The notes under the pieces: generated by a model
Told to the model about the DNA's origin: nothing
Seen by the model: only the letters and a program-made list of their open reading frames with translations
Database searches by the model: none
Position numbers and translations under genes: made by a program
Origin: Ignisphaera aggregans DSM 17230
Lineage (GTDB): Archaea; Thermoproteota; Thermoprotei_A; Sulfolobales; Ignisphaeraceae
Direction: 5' to 3'
NCBI GenBank assembly: GCA_000145985.1
Contig: CP002098.1
Location: forward strand, 1,406,501 to 1,470,500
Length of the DNA: 64,000 bases
Part shown: in pieces, positions 1 through 9,024 of the stretch
How positions within the stretch are numbered: position 1 is the stretch's first letter
Layout of the letters: the number at the start of each line of letters is the position of its first letter

Positions 1-918
1 CCTAGCGAGGTTATTGAGAACGCCATCAGACTTGCTATGGAGGGAATAAGGATTTATACCTATGGTGATGCTTATAGAGTTCCAATATTAAAGCGAGGCT
101 TGCCAAGAAGTTTAATGGAGGCAGAAAGCTTTGGAGGTAATGTAAAGAGTGTCTATAGTTTTCTTGATGCTATAAAGGATTCTCGTCTATATGGAAAAGA
201 ATCGGTCTTTCTTGGTATAGGATTTGAGACTACAGCTCCCGCCTATGCCATTCCATTTGCCCATAATATTGTTCCTAAAAATCTTTCTTTTCTAAGTTCA
301 CTAAGACTTACTCCACCGATTATGAGATATACCTTAGATTTATATATGAAGAAAGGAATAAAGAGTATTGATGGAGTTATAGCCCCGGGGCATGTATCAA
401 CAATTATAGGAGCTGAAAGTTGGGAGTTTCTTCCAAGAGAATTTAGTATACCAACTGTTGTTGCAGGCTTTGAGCCTTTAGATGTTTTATTAGCTATAGT
501 GGAAATCCTTAGAATGATAAATGAAAATAGACCTGGGATTATAATAGAATATAGAAGAGCTGTGACCTGGCATGGCAATTTACAGGCTAAAAAGGTGATA
601 TATGAAGTATTTAGTATTATTGATGCCGGATGGCGTGGAATAGGTTTTGTACCTAGAAGTGGCTTAGATCTTCAACAAAAATATAGAAATTATAATGCTT
701 ATGAAATTTATGGACTTAGTAATCATGGTAATAACCATGATGATTTACCACCACTATGTAAATGCAGCGAAGTTGTTCTAGGGATTTTAAAACCAATTGA
801 TTGTCCACTCTTTATGAAGGTATGCACTCCTGAAAGGCCTTATGGACCATGTATGGTTTCAGAGGAGGGTACGTGTCTAATATGGGCTAAATATGGAGGA
901 TTTGGAGAAGTTATATAG
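1..918 (+). CDS. hypD: Hydrogenase maturation factor HypD (5'-truncated by window edge)
   Basis: The frame is open from base 1, so the gene starts outside the window; about 305 codons are visible, while HypD proteins are usually about 360-380 residues. HypD works with HypC to build the Fe(CN)2CO group of [NiFe] hydrogenases and carries a [4Fe-4S] cluster. Visible support is the GFETTAPA motif, the VAGFEPLD motif and the cysteine-rich C-terminus (CKCSEV, DCPLF, KVCTPE, YGPCMV, GTC), which is where the family holds its cluster ligands. The N-terminal conserved cysteine region is missing only because of the window edge. It implies a [NiFe] hydrogenase elsewhere in the genome. It runs convergently into adk with 8 bases between stops. 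Confidence 0.93.
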   Translation, partial: PSEVIENAIRLAMEGIRIYTYGDAYRVPILKRGLPRSLMEAESFGGNVKSVYSFLDAIKDSRLYGKESVFLGIGFETTAPAYAIPFAHNIVPKNLSFLSSLRLTPPIMRYTLDLYMKKGIKSIDGVIAPGHVSTIIGAESWEFLPREFSIPTVVAGFEPLDVLLAIVEILRMINENRPGIIIEYRRAVTWHGNLQAKKVIYEVFSIIDAGWRGIGFVPRSGLDLQQKYRNYNAYEIYGLSNHGNNHDDLPPLCKCSEVVLGILKPIDCPLFMKVCTPERPYGPCMVSEEGTCLIWAKYGGFGEVI

Positions 919-926
919 AGTAGTAG

Positions 927-1574
927 TTATATCTTTAGGATCCCTCTATCCTTAAGTATCTTCTCCAGTTCCTTTACAACTTCTGAAGCTTCCTTAGATG
1001 CATCAATTTCTATTAATATTCCTTTTGCTCTATAATACTCTATTACAGGGCTAAAGGTCTGTTTATATATCTCAAATCTCTTCTTAACAACTTCTGGAGA
1101 ATCATCTTCGCGTCTAACGAGTTTTGATCCACAGACATCACATATCCATGGGTTTTTAGGAGGCTTCCAACGTATATGGTAGATAGCTCCACAGTTAGGG
1201 CATATAAGTCTTCCAGAAACTCTCTCTATTATAACATCTAGTGGTGCCTCAAATACTATTGCAGCATCAATTTTAGTTATATTATCTAAAGCAATAGCCT
1301 GATTGATAGTTCTTGGAAAACCATCTAATATGAATCCTTTTTCGCAATCAGGTTTCGATAGACGATGTTTAATTACTTCAATAACGATTTCATCAGGAAC
1401 CAACAAACCTCTTTCAACATAGTACTTCACTTTTTGACCTAGTTCTGATCCTTTAGCAATTTCCTCTCTAAATATATCTCCTGTTGATATATGTGGTATA
1501 CCATATTTTTGATTGAGTATTTTAGCATATGTACCCTTCCCAATACCTGGAGGACCTATGAAGACGATTCTCAT
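927..1574 (-). CDS. adk: Adenylate kinase with zinc-type LID
   Basis: This enzyme interconverts ATP plus AMP with two ADP in the cytoplasm. The protein starts MRIVFIGPPG with the P-loop GPPGIGKGT at about residues 7-15, followed by the NMP-binding region (STGDIFREEI) and DGFPRT. The LID carries two CxxC pairs (CPNCG and CDVCG), typical of zinc-stabilised adenylate kinases from thermophiles. The reading frame extends four codons upstream to another ATG at 1586, but starting at 1574 puts the P-loop at the usual distance from the N-terminus. Length (about 215 aa) is normal. It is a bacterial-type long adenylate kinase rather than the short archaeal AdkA type. Confidence 0.94.
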   Translation of the reverse strand: MRIVFIGPPGIGKGTYAKILNQKYGIPHISTGDIFREEIAKGSELGQKVKYYVERGLLVPDEIVIEVIKHRLSKPDCEKGFILDGFPRTINQAIALDNITKIDAAIVFEAPLDVIIERVSGRLICPNCGAIYHIRWKPPKNPWICDVCGSKLVRREDDSPEVVKKRFEIYKQTFSPVIEYYRAKGILIEIDASKEASEVVKELEKILKDRGILKI

Positions 1575-1702
1575 TAACAGCACCAAACATAATCACAATA
1601 AAAACCTATTTATAACTTTAGATGATACATAGCCGAATTGCTTTTAGTCAGAAAAGTTAGAAGGTAATATTATTTTCAATAAATAGGAACTAGAACGAAA
1701 AA

Positions 1703-1710
1703 CTTATTAG
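1703..1710 (+). promoter_or_regulatory. TATA-like element of tRNA-Lys
   Basis: The AT-rich element CTTATTAG is preceded by an A-rich stretch and lies about 26-30 bases before the first base of the mature tRNA, the expected distance for an archaeal TATA box. Weak by sequence alone; position is the main support. Confidence 0.4.
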
Positions 1711-1733
1711 TAGATCAATCTGAAATGTGAAAA

Positions 1734-1826
<93 letters not shown>

Positions 1827-1882
1827 CATATATTTCATTTAATGTTTTAGAATATCAATAATATGTTAGTGATTAAATAAAG

Positions 1883-2851
1883 TTAGCCTAAGGGAGTTAA
1901 TACAAATCCCTTTCCCGGCTCTATTTCTACTAGAAAAGCTTTTCTCACATGGTTTGTCATTCTCATTTTCTTTATGATCATATATCGTTTTACTTCCTTA
2001 GTTTTCTCAACATCATCCATCCATAGATGAAAAACGCCATCAGCTATATGCTCAAGTCCAAATCCAAATGTACTCTTGGTTGTCATAGCATATTGCGATA
2101 CTAGATAAGCTGTAACATTTTCTCGATGTGTAGCTACCTTAAGATCATAGCTATATCTTCTAGCCATGGCAGGCTTATCCGCCCAAAAGGCACTTATAGA
2201 ATCGATTATAAGTCTTACATGTTTTTGAGGAGTTTTTGAACCTTCTCTTAATACTCCAAGTATTTTGTATGCCTCATTTATAGATGCAATAAGAGTTTCT
2301 ATAGAAAGTGCATAATGAAATCTCTTCTTTCCTTCTTCATCTGTAGATGATATTTGACGAGCAATTTTTAATAATCCAAAGATATCTATTACAACTATAT
2401 GTGGAGGATTAGCTTCTTGGTATTGTTTAGAGCTTGAAATATCTAAAATCCTATACTGCTCAAAGTCCATTCCAAACATTTTTGCTTGTTTTAACACATC
2501 TCTAAATTCTGCCTCTGTTGTAACATATACTACAGGGTCTCCTGCTTTTATTCCGGCCCATGCAAAATGCATACATAGGATAGACTTACCTGTACCTGGT
2601 TCACCTGTTATAGCAACCCAACTACCCTTTGGTATACCTCCTTCAAGTGCTCGATCTAATTCAGAAACGCCTGTAGATATACGATGAATAATTTCCTTTT
2701 TAGGAATTTTTGTAGTACTACCCTCTCTAGATTTTATCATCTGTTCTTTTTGCTTATTTACTTGTTCTAATTCCTGAAGTTCTTCCTCGATTCTTCTCAA
2801 TTCTTCCTCGCTCACCTCATAATCTTCCTCCATCATTGTTACTATAACCAC
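1883..2851 (-). CDS. KaiC/RadA-like RecA-superfamily ATPase (single KaiC domain)
   Basis: A 322-residue protein with an N-terminal charged coiled-coil segment (about residues 8-45) followed by one RecA/KaiC-type ATPase domain. Visible motifs are STGVSELDRALEGGIPKGS, the Walker A GEPGTGKS at about residues 82-89, a Walker B-like RLIIDSISAFW, and the domain end IEIEPGKG-type sequence. Crenarchaeal genomes carry several single-domain KaiC paralogues, some implicated in regulation of motility or stress, but the role of this one is not known. The real start may be the ATG three or six codons into the frame (MMEEDYEV). It is divergent from the gene at 2945, with both promoters in the 93 bases between. 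Confidence 0.8.
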   Translation of the reverse strand: MVIVTMMEEDYEVSEEELRRIEEELQELEQVNKQKEQMIKSREGSTTKIPKKEIIHRISTGVSELDRALEGGIPKGSWVAITGEPGTGKSILCMHFAWAGIKAGDPVVYVTTEAEFRDVLKQAKMFGMDFEQYRILDISSSKQYQEANPPHIVVIDIFGLLKIARQISSTDEEGKKRFHYALSIETLIASINEAYKILGVLREGSKTPQKHVRLIIDSISAFWADKPAMARRYSYDLKVATHRENVTAYLVSQYAMTTKSTFGFGLEHIADGVFHLWMDDVEKTKEVKRYMIIKKMRMTNHVRKAFLVEIEPGKGFVLTPLG

Positions 2852-2913
2852 CTCTAGGTATATCTAATACTTCTAAAACTAAATAACTCTATAACATGCA
2901 TATACCGTAGAAC

Positions 2914-2925
2914 ACTTTTTAAATA
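2914..2925 (+). promoter_or_regulatory. TATA box for a leaderless transcript (gene at 2945)
   Basis: CTTTTTAAATAA is centred about 25 bases before the ATG at 2945, so transcription should start at or next to the start codon. No Shine-Dalgarno sequence precedes the ATG. Confidence 0.55.
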
Positions 2926-2944
2926 AGGATATACATTAGGGATT

Positions 2945-3445
2945 ATGAGAAGAATCATTGTATTGTTATCATTTATAGGATTAGTAATAGTGTTTAGCAT
3001 AATATTAAATAAGTCTCTATTCCTTAATAATTCAACCCCTAATAACAGTTATACTCTAGCTACCACAACTATAATATATATAGATCTTAGAAATAAATCC
3101 TCAATTTCGACAATAGATTACAATAATACGGAGATATCAATTGTTTTAAATCCTAAGGATCTATATATCAGACCATTCATTGTACCGAGGATAGAAATTT
3201 TGGAGATAATTATAAAATCAGCTAGAGGTAATAATAATGATGTTACTGGGCTCATTCTCTATATAGCATTACAAAGTAGTAATGGTTCACTAATTCATGT
3301 AATACCAAAACCCATAAAAATAGACACCGATAAAATTGTTTACCAAGTGCCTTTAGTACAAGGTATAGGTTCTCTGGTAATATTTAATAATGATATAAAT
3401 GAGAAAAGATTGAATATTTTATTTCTTAGTAAAGAACTCTATTAG
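2945..3445 (+). CDS. Unknown secreted or membrane-anchored protein
   Basis: I do not recognise this 166-residue protein. It begins with two arginines and one hydrophobic segment (about residues 4-22), then a Ser/Thr/Asn-rich stretch, so it is probably exported and either anchored by the N-terminal helix or cleaved. The remainder is rich in beta-prone Ile/Val/Leu with many Asn-X-Ser/Thr sequons (for example NKS, NST, NNT, NGS), which are glycosylation sites in archaeal surface proteins. It has its own TATA box and appears leaderless. It converges with the unknown gene at 3452-3754. Confidence 0.6.
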   Translation: MRRIIVLLSFIGLVIVFSIILNKSLFLNNSTPNNSYTLATTTIIYIDLRNKSSISTIDYNNTEISIVLNPKDLYIRPFIVPRIEILEIIIKSARGNNNDVTGLILYIALQSSNGSLIHVIPKPIKIDTDKIVYQVPLVQGIGSLVIFNNDINEKRLNILFLSKELY

Positions 3446-3451
3446 TTAAAA

Positions 3452-3754
3452 TCATTGAATTAACTTTATCTTCTGAAGAACTTTATCTATCAGAGATTCA
3501 ATATTTTGAGCAAATGTGTAAAGTCCATTTGGAATATATTTTAGGTATTCACATTTCCAATATAGTGATGATATATTAGCAGAGTCTAATAGCTTTGAAT
3601 ACATTGCGATATCTCCTTGGTAGAAAGCAATTAAATAATTTCTATCGTTATATACACATAGAAAAAGAATACATTGCGGATCTTTCTCAACAACATAAAC
3701 TTTCTGAAATCCTTTCGATATAAGCATATTCTTAATGTCTTCAGGATTTAACAT
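3452..3754 (-). CDS. Unknown small protein (100 aa)
   Basis: No family recognised. The composition (mixed alpha/beta, two Cys around residues 28-33 and one near 68, no membrane segment) and codon use similar to neighbours argue for a real gene. It ends 7 bases from the stop of the convergent secreted-protein gene. The 213 bases upstream of its start hold its promoter and that of the DUF2070 gene. Confidence 0.5.
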   Translation of the reverse strand: MLNPEDIKNMLISKGFQKVYVVEKDPQCILFLCVYNDRNYLIAFYQGDIAMYSKLLDSANISSLYWKCEYLKYIPNGLYTFAQNIESLIDKVLQKIKLIQ

Positions 3755-3967
3755 TGAATATCCCAGAGAGCTTTGTTATTTTAGACAGTTATAGCATTAC
3801 ATATTTAACCTTTTCATAAATTTGGCTACATATATTTTTCCTTATTATGACCGTAGATATATGATTAAATTAGCTAAAGATCACTAGACTTAAATAGCTC
3901 TTACACGGCGTATAGCTGGTAATAGACAATATGTTGTTTATGAATAGTGATGAGGTTTATATTATAG

Positions 3968-5683
3968 ATGGTGCCATCAATGTTAGAGGATATAGCACTG
4001 AAATATTATCGAATGTTAGGGATACCATCTAGAATCTCAAGACATGTAAAGTGGATTTATCCAGTAACTATTGTGACCGTTATTGGAATAGAATTGTTAA
4101 TACTTTTTGGCAAGGGGGTTGCACTTAAGAACATTATTAATTTGGTAATGCTCCATATAATATTATCATCATTATTACCTATCATTATTAAATTAATGGT
4201 ATCCTATATCAATTTAAGACAGGCACTTAACACATCTTTTTTCCTGATATTACTTGGCGTGCTTCTAGAGATTATCGGTGTTTTTGCTAAGATCTATGGT
4301 GTTATGTATGTTGCAATACCTTTACTTGGAGTACTAATTTTAAAAGGAATGTCTAATGATAATAAAAACATCTTTGTATTGATTATATATTCTATACTAG
4401 CAGAAATAATATTTACTATTATAGTTGATTTTTCTCTTATACAAAGAATTGCAAGAATTTGTTTATTATTATTTTCTATTTCAGTATCAATATTCTTTAT
4501 ATTAACTTTATCTAAAAGAGGAAAGGATATTGATGTATTTAGATTTTCATCAGCTTGGGCTAAATTTATATTAACAGGATTTGAAAATGATATGGAGGAT
4601 GTGTTTGAATCTTTTGGTACAGAAAGAGAAATTGATATAAGGATGTTGTTATTTCAAAGAGACAAGGATAATATTGCTATTGTAATCCCAGGAATACATT
4701 TTGGTCCTTTTAGAACTATTGGGAGTACCCTTGCACCCTATCTTATAGAGGAAGAGCTCAAAAAATACAATATAAAGTCTATAATCTTCCATGGTGCAGG
4801 ATCTCATGAAAGAAATTTAGTTTCTAAGAAAGAGATTAATAAGATAGTTAATGCTATTAGAGATTTACTTCAGAAACCAATGGAAAAAACATTTTTATAT
4901 GAACCATTTAGAGTATTTAATGGTTATCATGAAGCATTAGTATTACCTTCTTCAATGGTCTTGATAGCTATTTCTACACCTACTGTTGGAGGAGATGATA
5001 TACCTTATGGGGTTCAAGAACTTGCTGAAAAATATTCTAAGGTTTATGGATATGAAGATGCCGTAATAGTTGATTGTCATAATCTAGAAGGACCTATGAT
5101 AAGAGATCTTAGTAGATATAAAGACATAGTGATAGCAGCTATTTCAAAGCAGAGCAGACAGTGTTCCAGGGTCAGAATTGGTTATAGTGAAGATGAAGTA
5201 AGAGGATATGTACGAGGGCTCTGTAGTAACACTATCAAGGCTATGGCCATAGAATGCGATGGAAATGTATATTCTCTACTATATTTATATGGAAATAATG
5301 CTGATATTGGTGTTAGAGAAGCATTGCGACGTCTTGCACTTTCTCTAGGTTATAAAGATGCAGAAGTATTCACATTAGATGATCATACTTGTTCAGGTGT
5401 TGCTTTTGACTCTCCATACTATTCAGTTAGAATTAATGCATCATTACTAAGATCGGCTGAGAAAGTATTGAGGGAGGCTCTCACAGATCTTAAGGAAGCT
5501 ACAATTAGTTTTACTAAACATAGTATAAAGGTTAGAACCATGGGTGAAAAGATATATGAGTTATTAGAGCTTGCTAAGGTTATTGGAAGAGATGTATTAA
5601 ACTATTTAAAAACTACACTATTATTGCTATATAGTTCTGTAATAATATTAGCACTCTACGAACATTTTATATCTATTCAATAA
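3968..5683 (+). CDS. DUF2070 family archaeal membrane protein
   Basis: A 571-residue protein with about six to seven hydrophobic helices in the first 180 residues, a large soluble domain (about 200-530), and a C-terminal hydrophobic helix (about 547-566). The soluble part has the conserved DUF2070 sequences IPGIHFGPFRTIGS, FHGAGSHERNL and VDCHNLEG. The histidines, aspartates and glycine turns of these motifs suggest a metal-dependent or hydrolytic centre, but no activity is established. The family is found widely in archaea. The gene lies 93 bases upstream of cdvA, with a separate cdvA promoter between, so a link to cell division is only positional. A GTGATGA sequence before the start is not part of a C/D RNA because no D boxes follow. 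Confidence 0.85.
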   Translation: MVPSMLEDIALKYYRMLGIPSRISRHVKWIYPVTIVTVIGIELLILFGKGVALKNIINLVMLHIILSSLLPIIIKLMVSYINLRQALNTSFFLILLGVLLEIIGVFAKIYGVMYVAIPLLGVLILKGMSNDNKNIFVLIIYSILAEIIFTIIVDFSLIQRIARICLLLFSISVSIFFILTLSKRGKDIDVFRFSSAWAKFILTGFENDMEDVFESFGTEREIDIRMLLFQRDKDNIAIVIPGIHFGPFRTIGSTLAPYLIEEELKKYNIKSIIFHGAGSHERNLVSKKEINKIVNAIRDLLQKPMEKTFLYEPFRVFNGYHEALVLPSSMVLIAISTPTVGGDDIPYGVQELAEKYSKVYGYEDAVIVDCHNLEGPMIRDLSRYKDIVIAAISKQSRQCSRVRIGYSEDEVRGYVRGLCSNTIKAMAIECDGNVYSLLYLYGNNADIGVREALRRLALSLGYKDAEVFTLDDHTCSGVAFDSPYYSVRINASLLRSAEKVLREALTDLKEATISFTKHSIKVRTMGEKIYELLELAKVIGRDVLNYLKTTLLLLYSSVIILALYEHFISIQ

Positions 5684-5730
5684 TTATGTTGGATTTAAGA
5701 GAAATAATATGAGGAAAATATATGTCACAC

Positions 5731-5740
5731 TTTTTATACA
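5731..5740 (+). promoter_or_regulatory. TATA box of the cdvA gene
   Basis: TTTTTATACA lies about 41 bases before the cdvA ATG, placing the start of transcription near 5761 and giving a short leader that contains the Shine-Dalgarno-like GTGAGGTAG (5764-5772) a few bases before the ATG. This gives cdvA its own promoter. Confidence 0.5.
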
Positions 5741-5776
5741 TATTCTTCACAAAGCTATAATAGTGAGGTAGATATT

Positions 5777-6463
5777 ATGAATATCGAAAATGTTGCTAAT
5801 TACCTTGGACAGACAATAACAGATATCTATGGAAGAAAGATAGGTGTTATCACAAGTATATATAGTGATGTTGATGGAAAAGTTACATCAGTTGAAATTA
5901 TGACTAACGATGCTATATATGAGACTATTCCAGCTGAGAGACTAGAGCTTGGAGTTGATGGTCTAAAACTATTACCTGAATGGCTTGTAGCAGCTAGAGC
6001 ATTAGAGAGGAAACTAGATGTATTAAGGAAGAGAATTAAGGCTATGGAGGAGCTATATAAGAAAGGACAAATACCAACTCATGCATATAGAGAGATAAAG
6101 GAGAAGCTATCTAAGGAACTCGATAAAGCAAAAGTTGATGTTAAGAATCTAAAAGAGGTACTAAGGAAGAGAACATATGAATTAGAAAACTTTGTCATAC
6201 ATATAGAGAAAGCATTGACACATTTATTAATTAGTTATACCAGTGGTGAACTACCTGAAAATGGATTTAAAATTTCATCAGATTTCATGAAGTTTGCTAG
6301 ACAGATGGCATTAGATGAGAAGAAGGATATAGATAAACATATGGCACTTATAGAGAAATTAGAGCAAGAGCTAGTTACAGCAATATCAACAACTACTGAG
6401 GAACAGACAGCAGTAAATATAGCTTCCCAGACCCAACCTCTAGCTGTGAAGGTAGTTACATAG
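5777..6463 (+). CDS. cdvA: Cell division protein CdvA
   Basis: CdvA is the crenarchaeal membrane- and DNA-associated scaffold that recruits the ESCRT-III protein CdvB to mid-cell. The 228-residue protein has an N-terminal PRC-barrel-like beta domain (about residues 5-68, with IYGRKIGVITSIYSDVDG) followed by a long heptad-rich coiled coil (about 70-140) and a helical region. The C-terminal tail should carry the short element that adds a strand to the CdvB winged helix. The ATG is preceded by a good Shine-Dalgarno sequence. It is followed after 32 bases by cdvB and then cdvC, the classic cdvABC order. Confidence 0.95.
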   Translation: MNIENVANYLGQTITDIYGRKIGVITSIYSDVDGKVTSVEIMTNDAIYETIPAERLELGVDGLKLLPEWLVAARALERKLDVLRKRIKAMEELYKKGQIPTHAYREIKEKLSKELDKAKVDVKNLKEVLRKRTYELENFVIHIEKALTHLLISYTSGELPENGFKISSDFMKFARQMALDEKKDIDKHMALIEKLEQELVTAISTTTEEQTAVNIASQTQPLAVKVVT

Positions 6464-6495
6464 TAATGTTATGATTAGATTAGGTGTTAATAGTA

Positions 6496-7389
6496 ATGTC
6501 TACACCAGCAGGGGTTTTTGATTCTTTTGTTAAATTAATAGGTATAACCTCGAAGCGTGATCCTCAAAAAGGTGCAATTATATACATTACTACATCTTTA
6601 ACAGATTTAAAAATGAAGCTTGAAGAAATAAAGAGAAGACTTAAGGATCGTGATGATGAACTTCTAACTAATGCTGTAAAAGCTTTGAGTAGTGGTGATA
6701 AGGATAGGGCTTCAATCTATGCCTCAGAGATAGCTGAGGTAAGGAAGCTCATAAAAATAGTACATATAGCACTATTAGCAATAGAAAGGCTGCTTGAAAG
6801 AAGCAAAACTATGAATATTGTCAACGACTTAAGAGCTTTAGGAACAACGCTTGGGATACTCAATGAACTAAAGACCATGTTTGCAAATACAATGCCAGAG
6901 TTAGCATCAACATTAGATACAATAGTAAGTAATGTTAATATGTTGGTATCAGCAACAAAGAGTCCTGAGGTTAGCATAAATGTTGTTACAAAGACTAAAG
7001 AAGTAGAGGAGATTCTTAAAGAAGTAGAAAAACAAGCAGAAGAGAAGATGAGAAGTTCGCTAACGCCCATCCCCGTTCAATTAGAAGATATGGTTAATGT
7101 TGCACAGAAAACGGCATTAGAGAATACAATGACATTTATTGATAGGAAAAGCCTTGTGGAATCAGTTACACCAACTTCATATAGCCCTCATGCTATACAA
7201 ACAGTTTCATATTCATCTCTAACACATGGTATTGATAGTGGTCTTGAGTTTCAGATATATAGCTATATAGTAAATAGTAAGGGAATTATAAACATAAGAG
7301 AATGTGCTAATAAATTTGGTATAAGCGATAAAGATGTGTTAATGGTTTTAAAAAGATTGGAACAGAAGGGACTTATAAGAATTTCATAA
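6496..7389 (+). CDS. cdvB: ESCRT-III homologue CdvB
   Basis: CdvB polymerises at the division site and constricts the membrane in concert with Vps4. The N-terminal basic/helical ESCRT-III core covers about residues 1-170 (starting MSTPAGVFDSFVKLIG). A proline-containing MIM2-like segment (LTPIPVQLEDM, near residue 190-200) should bind the CdvC MIT domain. The C-terminal 60 residues (FQIYSYIVNSKGIINIRECANKFGISDKDV) form the winged helix that binds CdvA. An in-frame GTG occurs four codons upstream at 6484; the ATG at 6496 gives the usual N-terminus. This is the long form with the winged helix, i.e. the CdvA-binding paralogue. It lies between cdvA and cdvC. Confidence 0.95.
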   Translation: MSTPAGVFDSFVKLIGITSKRDPQKGAIIYITTSLTDLKMKLEEIKRRLKDRDDELLTNAVKALSSGDKDRASIYASEIAEVRKLIKIVHIALLAIERLLERSKTMNIVNDLRALGTTLGILNELKTMFANTMPELASTLDTIVSNVNMLVSATKSPEVSINVVTKTKEVEEILKEVEKQAEEKMRSSLTPIPVQLEDMVNVAQKTALENTMTFIDRKSLVESVTPTSYSPHAIQTVSYSSLTHGIDSGLEFQIYSYIVNSKGIINIRECANKFGISDKDVLMVLKRLEQKGLIRIS

Positions 7390-7429
7390 ATTTTTAGTTA
7401 CATTCAATCACTTGTATAAGGTTATCTTC

Positions 7430-8578
7430 ATGAGTAGTAAAGAATATCTAGAAGCATTAGCTAGAAAGTATCTAAATGAAGCTCTTATAAATGAACGTAC
7501 TGGAAATAAGATTGATGCAGCAAAAAACTATAGAAAAGCTGCAGAAATAATGATGAGAATTTTTGAATACTATAGAAATTCGCCGATGAGTGATATGTAT
7601 AGAAATATAGCTGAAAGCTATATTAAACGTGCTCAAGAGCTTGAGGAGGAATCGAAAGAGTCAATATCTATAGGTAGTGGTAATAGAGATGAAATAAACA
7701 CTACAAATCTTGAGGAAGCAGTTAAATCATATATTGTTGTAGAGAAACCTAATATAAGATTTGAAGATATTGTAGGTCTCGATGAAGCAAAACAAGCTAT
7801 AATGGATAGCATTATATATCCTGTTAAAAGACCAGATTTATTTCCACTAGGTTGGCCAAGGGGAATATTATTATATGGTCCTCCAGGCTGTGGAAAAACA
7901 ATGTTAGCAGCAGCTGTTGCTAATGAAATTGATGGTATATTTATGAAGATAGATGCTTCAAATATTATGTCGAAATGGCTTGGAGAAGCAGAGAAGCGTA
8001 TTGCTACAATATTTCGGTATGCAAGAAATGTAGGCGAAAAGAAACCAGTAATAATATTCATTGATGAAGCTGACTCACTACTTGGGGCATATGAGCATGA
8101 GATTGGTGGTGAAGCACGTGTTAGAAATCAATTATTAGAAGAGATTGACGGTATTAACGAGAAAGGTAAAAAACATTTTATATATGTTATAGCTGCTACT
8201 AATAAGCCGTGGAAGTTTGATATAGGTTTTCTAAGGAGATTTCAAAAGAGAATATATATACCACCGCCAGATAAAGAAGCTAGAAAACAGCTTCTAGAGT
8301 ACTATACAAAATTTATTAGACTTGCACCTAATGTGAATCTCGATGAAGTCGCTGAGAAAACAGAGGGTTATTCTGCTAGTGATATTAGAGATATTGTATT
8401 AGAAGCTTATTTAAGAACTATTAGAGAATTATTTAAATCAGGAAATATAAATGGAGAGCCAAGGCCTGTAGATATGAATGATTTTATTGCTGTAATAAGT
8501 AAGAGAAAGCCGAGTATATCTAAAGAATTAGTAAAGTTATATGAGCAGTGGGCTCAAAACTATGGAGCTACAGCATGA
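7430..8578 (+). CDS. cdvC: Vps4-type AAA ATPase CdvC
   Basis: CdvC remodels and disassembles ESCRT-III polymers during division. An N-terminal MIT three-helix domain (about residues 1-72) is followed by a linker and one AAA domain. Counting from the ATG at 7430, the Walker A GPPGCGKT is near residues 150-157 and the Walker B IIFIDEAD near 209-216; the arginine finger region FLRRFQKRIYIPPPDKEAR matches Vps4. A TTG six codons upstream (7412) is also in frame, but the MIT domain begins at MSSKEYLEALARKYL. Length is typical. It is the last gene of the cdv cluster and converges with the CBS-domain gene. Confidence 0.96.
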   Translation: MSSKEYLEALARKYLNEALINERTGNKIDAAKNYRKAAEIMMRIFEYYRNSPMSDMYRNIAESYIKRAQELEEESKESISIGSGNRDEINTTNLEEAVKSYIVVEKPNIRFEDIVGLDEAKQAIMDSIIYPVKRPDLFPLGWPRGILLYGPPGCGKTMLAAAVANEIDGIFMKIDASNIMSKWLGEAEKRIATIFRYARNVGEKKPVIIFIDEADSLLGAYEHEIGGEARVRNQLLEEIDGINEKGKKHFIYVIAATNKPWKFDIGFLRRFQKRIYIPPPDKEARKQLLEYYTKFIRLAPNVNLDEVAEKTEGYSASDIRDIVLEAYLRTIRELFKSGNINGEPRPVDMNDFIAVISKRKPSISKELVKLYEQWAQNYGATA

Positions 8579-8607
8579 TAATTATGACTATTTTAATTAA
8601 TATCTAT

Positions 8608-9024
8608 CTATTTTATTTCTGCTAACTCTAAGAGTTCTGGTACAAACTTTAGTATATCGTCTATGGTGACTATTCCTATGGCTTTACCAGCTTTATTCAC
8701 TACAGGTATATGTCCATGACCTGTACCTATCATCATATTGACAACATCTTTTAACAATGTATCGGGTTCGACTACGGTTACAGGTTTAGATACAATCTCT
8801 ATAATCTTTGTTGTTTTTATATCTAGTCCCTTAGCTAAGACTCTGATTACTATATCTTTTGCTGTGATTACTCCAAGAACTACATCATTTTCATCTGTAA
8901 CGATAAGTGATGCTATGTTATGACGCTCCATTAGTTTTATAGCATCATATACTGTGGCAAGAGCTCTAATCTGGATTGGATTTGGTACCATTACATCAGA
9001 GGCTTTGAGCATTGGTATCCCCAT
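8608..9024 (-). CDS. Two-CBS-domain protein
   Basis: A 138-residue stand-alone pair of CBS domains. The first begins VMVPNPIQIRALATVYDAIKLM and the second MIGTGHGHIPVVNKAGKAIGIVTIDDIL. Tandem CBS pairs usually bind adenine nucleotides or SAM and act as energy-sensing modules; the partner of this one is unknown. Its start overlaps the end of the upstream NFACT/RqcH gene on the same strand by 29 bases, or 17 if the ATG at 9012 (MLKASDVM) is used, so the two are probably co-transcribed. Confidence 0.88.
   Translation of the reverse strand: MGIPMLKASDVMVPNPIQIRALATVYDAIKLMERHNIASLIVTDENDVVLGVITAKDIVIRVLAKGLDIKTTKIIEIVSKPVTVVEPDTLLKDVVNMMIGTGHGHIPVVNKAGKAIGIVTIDDILKFVPELLELAEIK

Noticed and set aside
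3945-4005. GTGATGA and a CTGA-like sequence at the DUF2070 start
   Set aside because: Only one C box and one distant CTGA with no D'/C' pair, and the region is coding from 3968.
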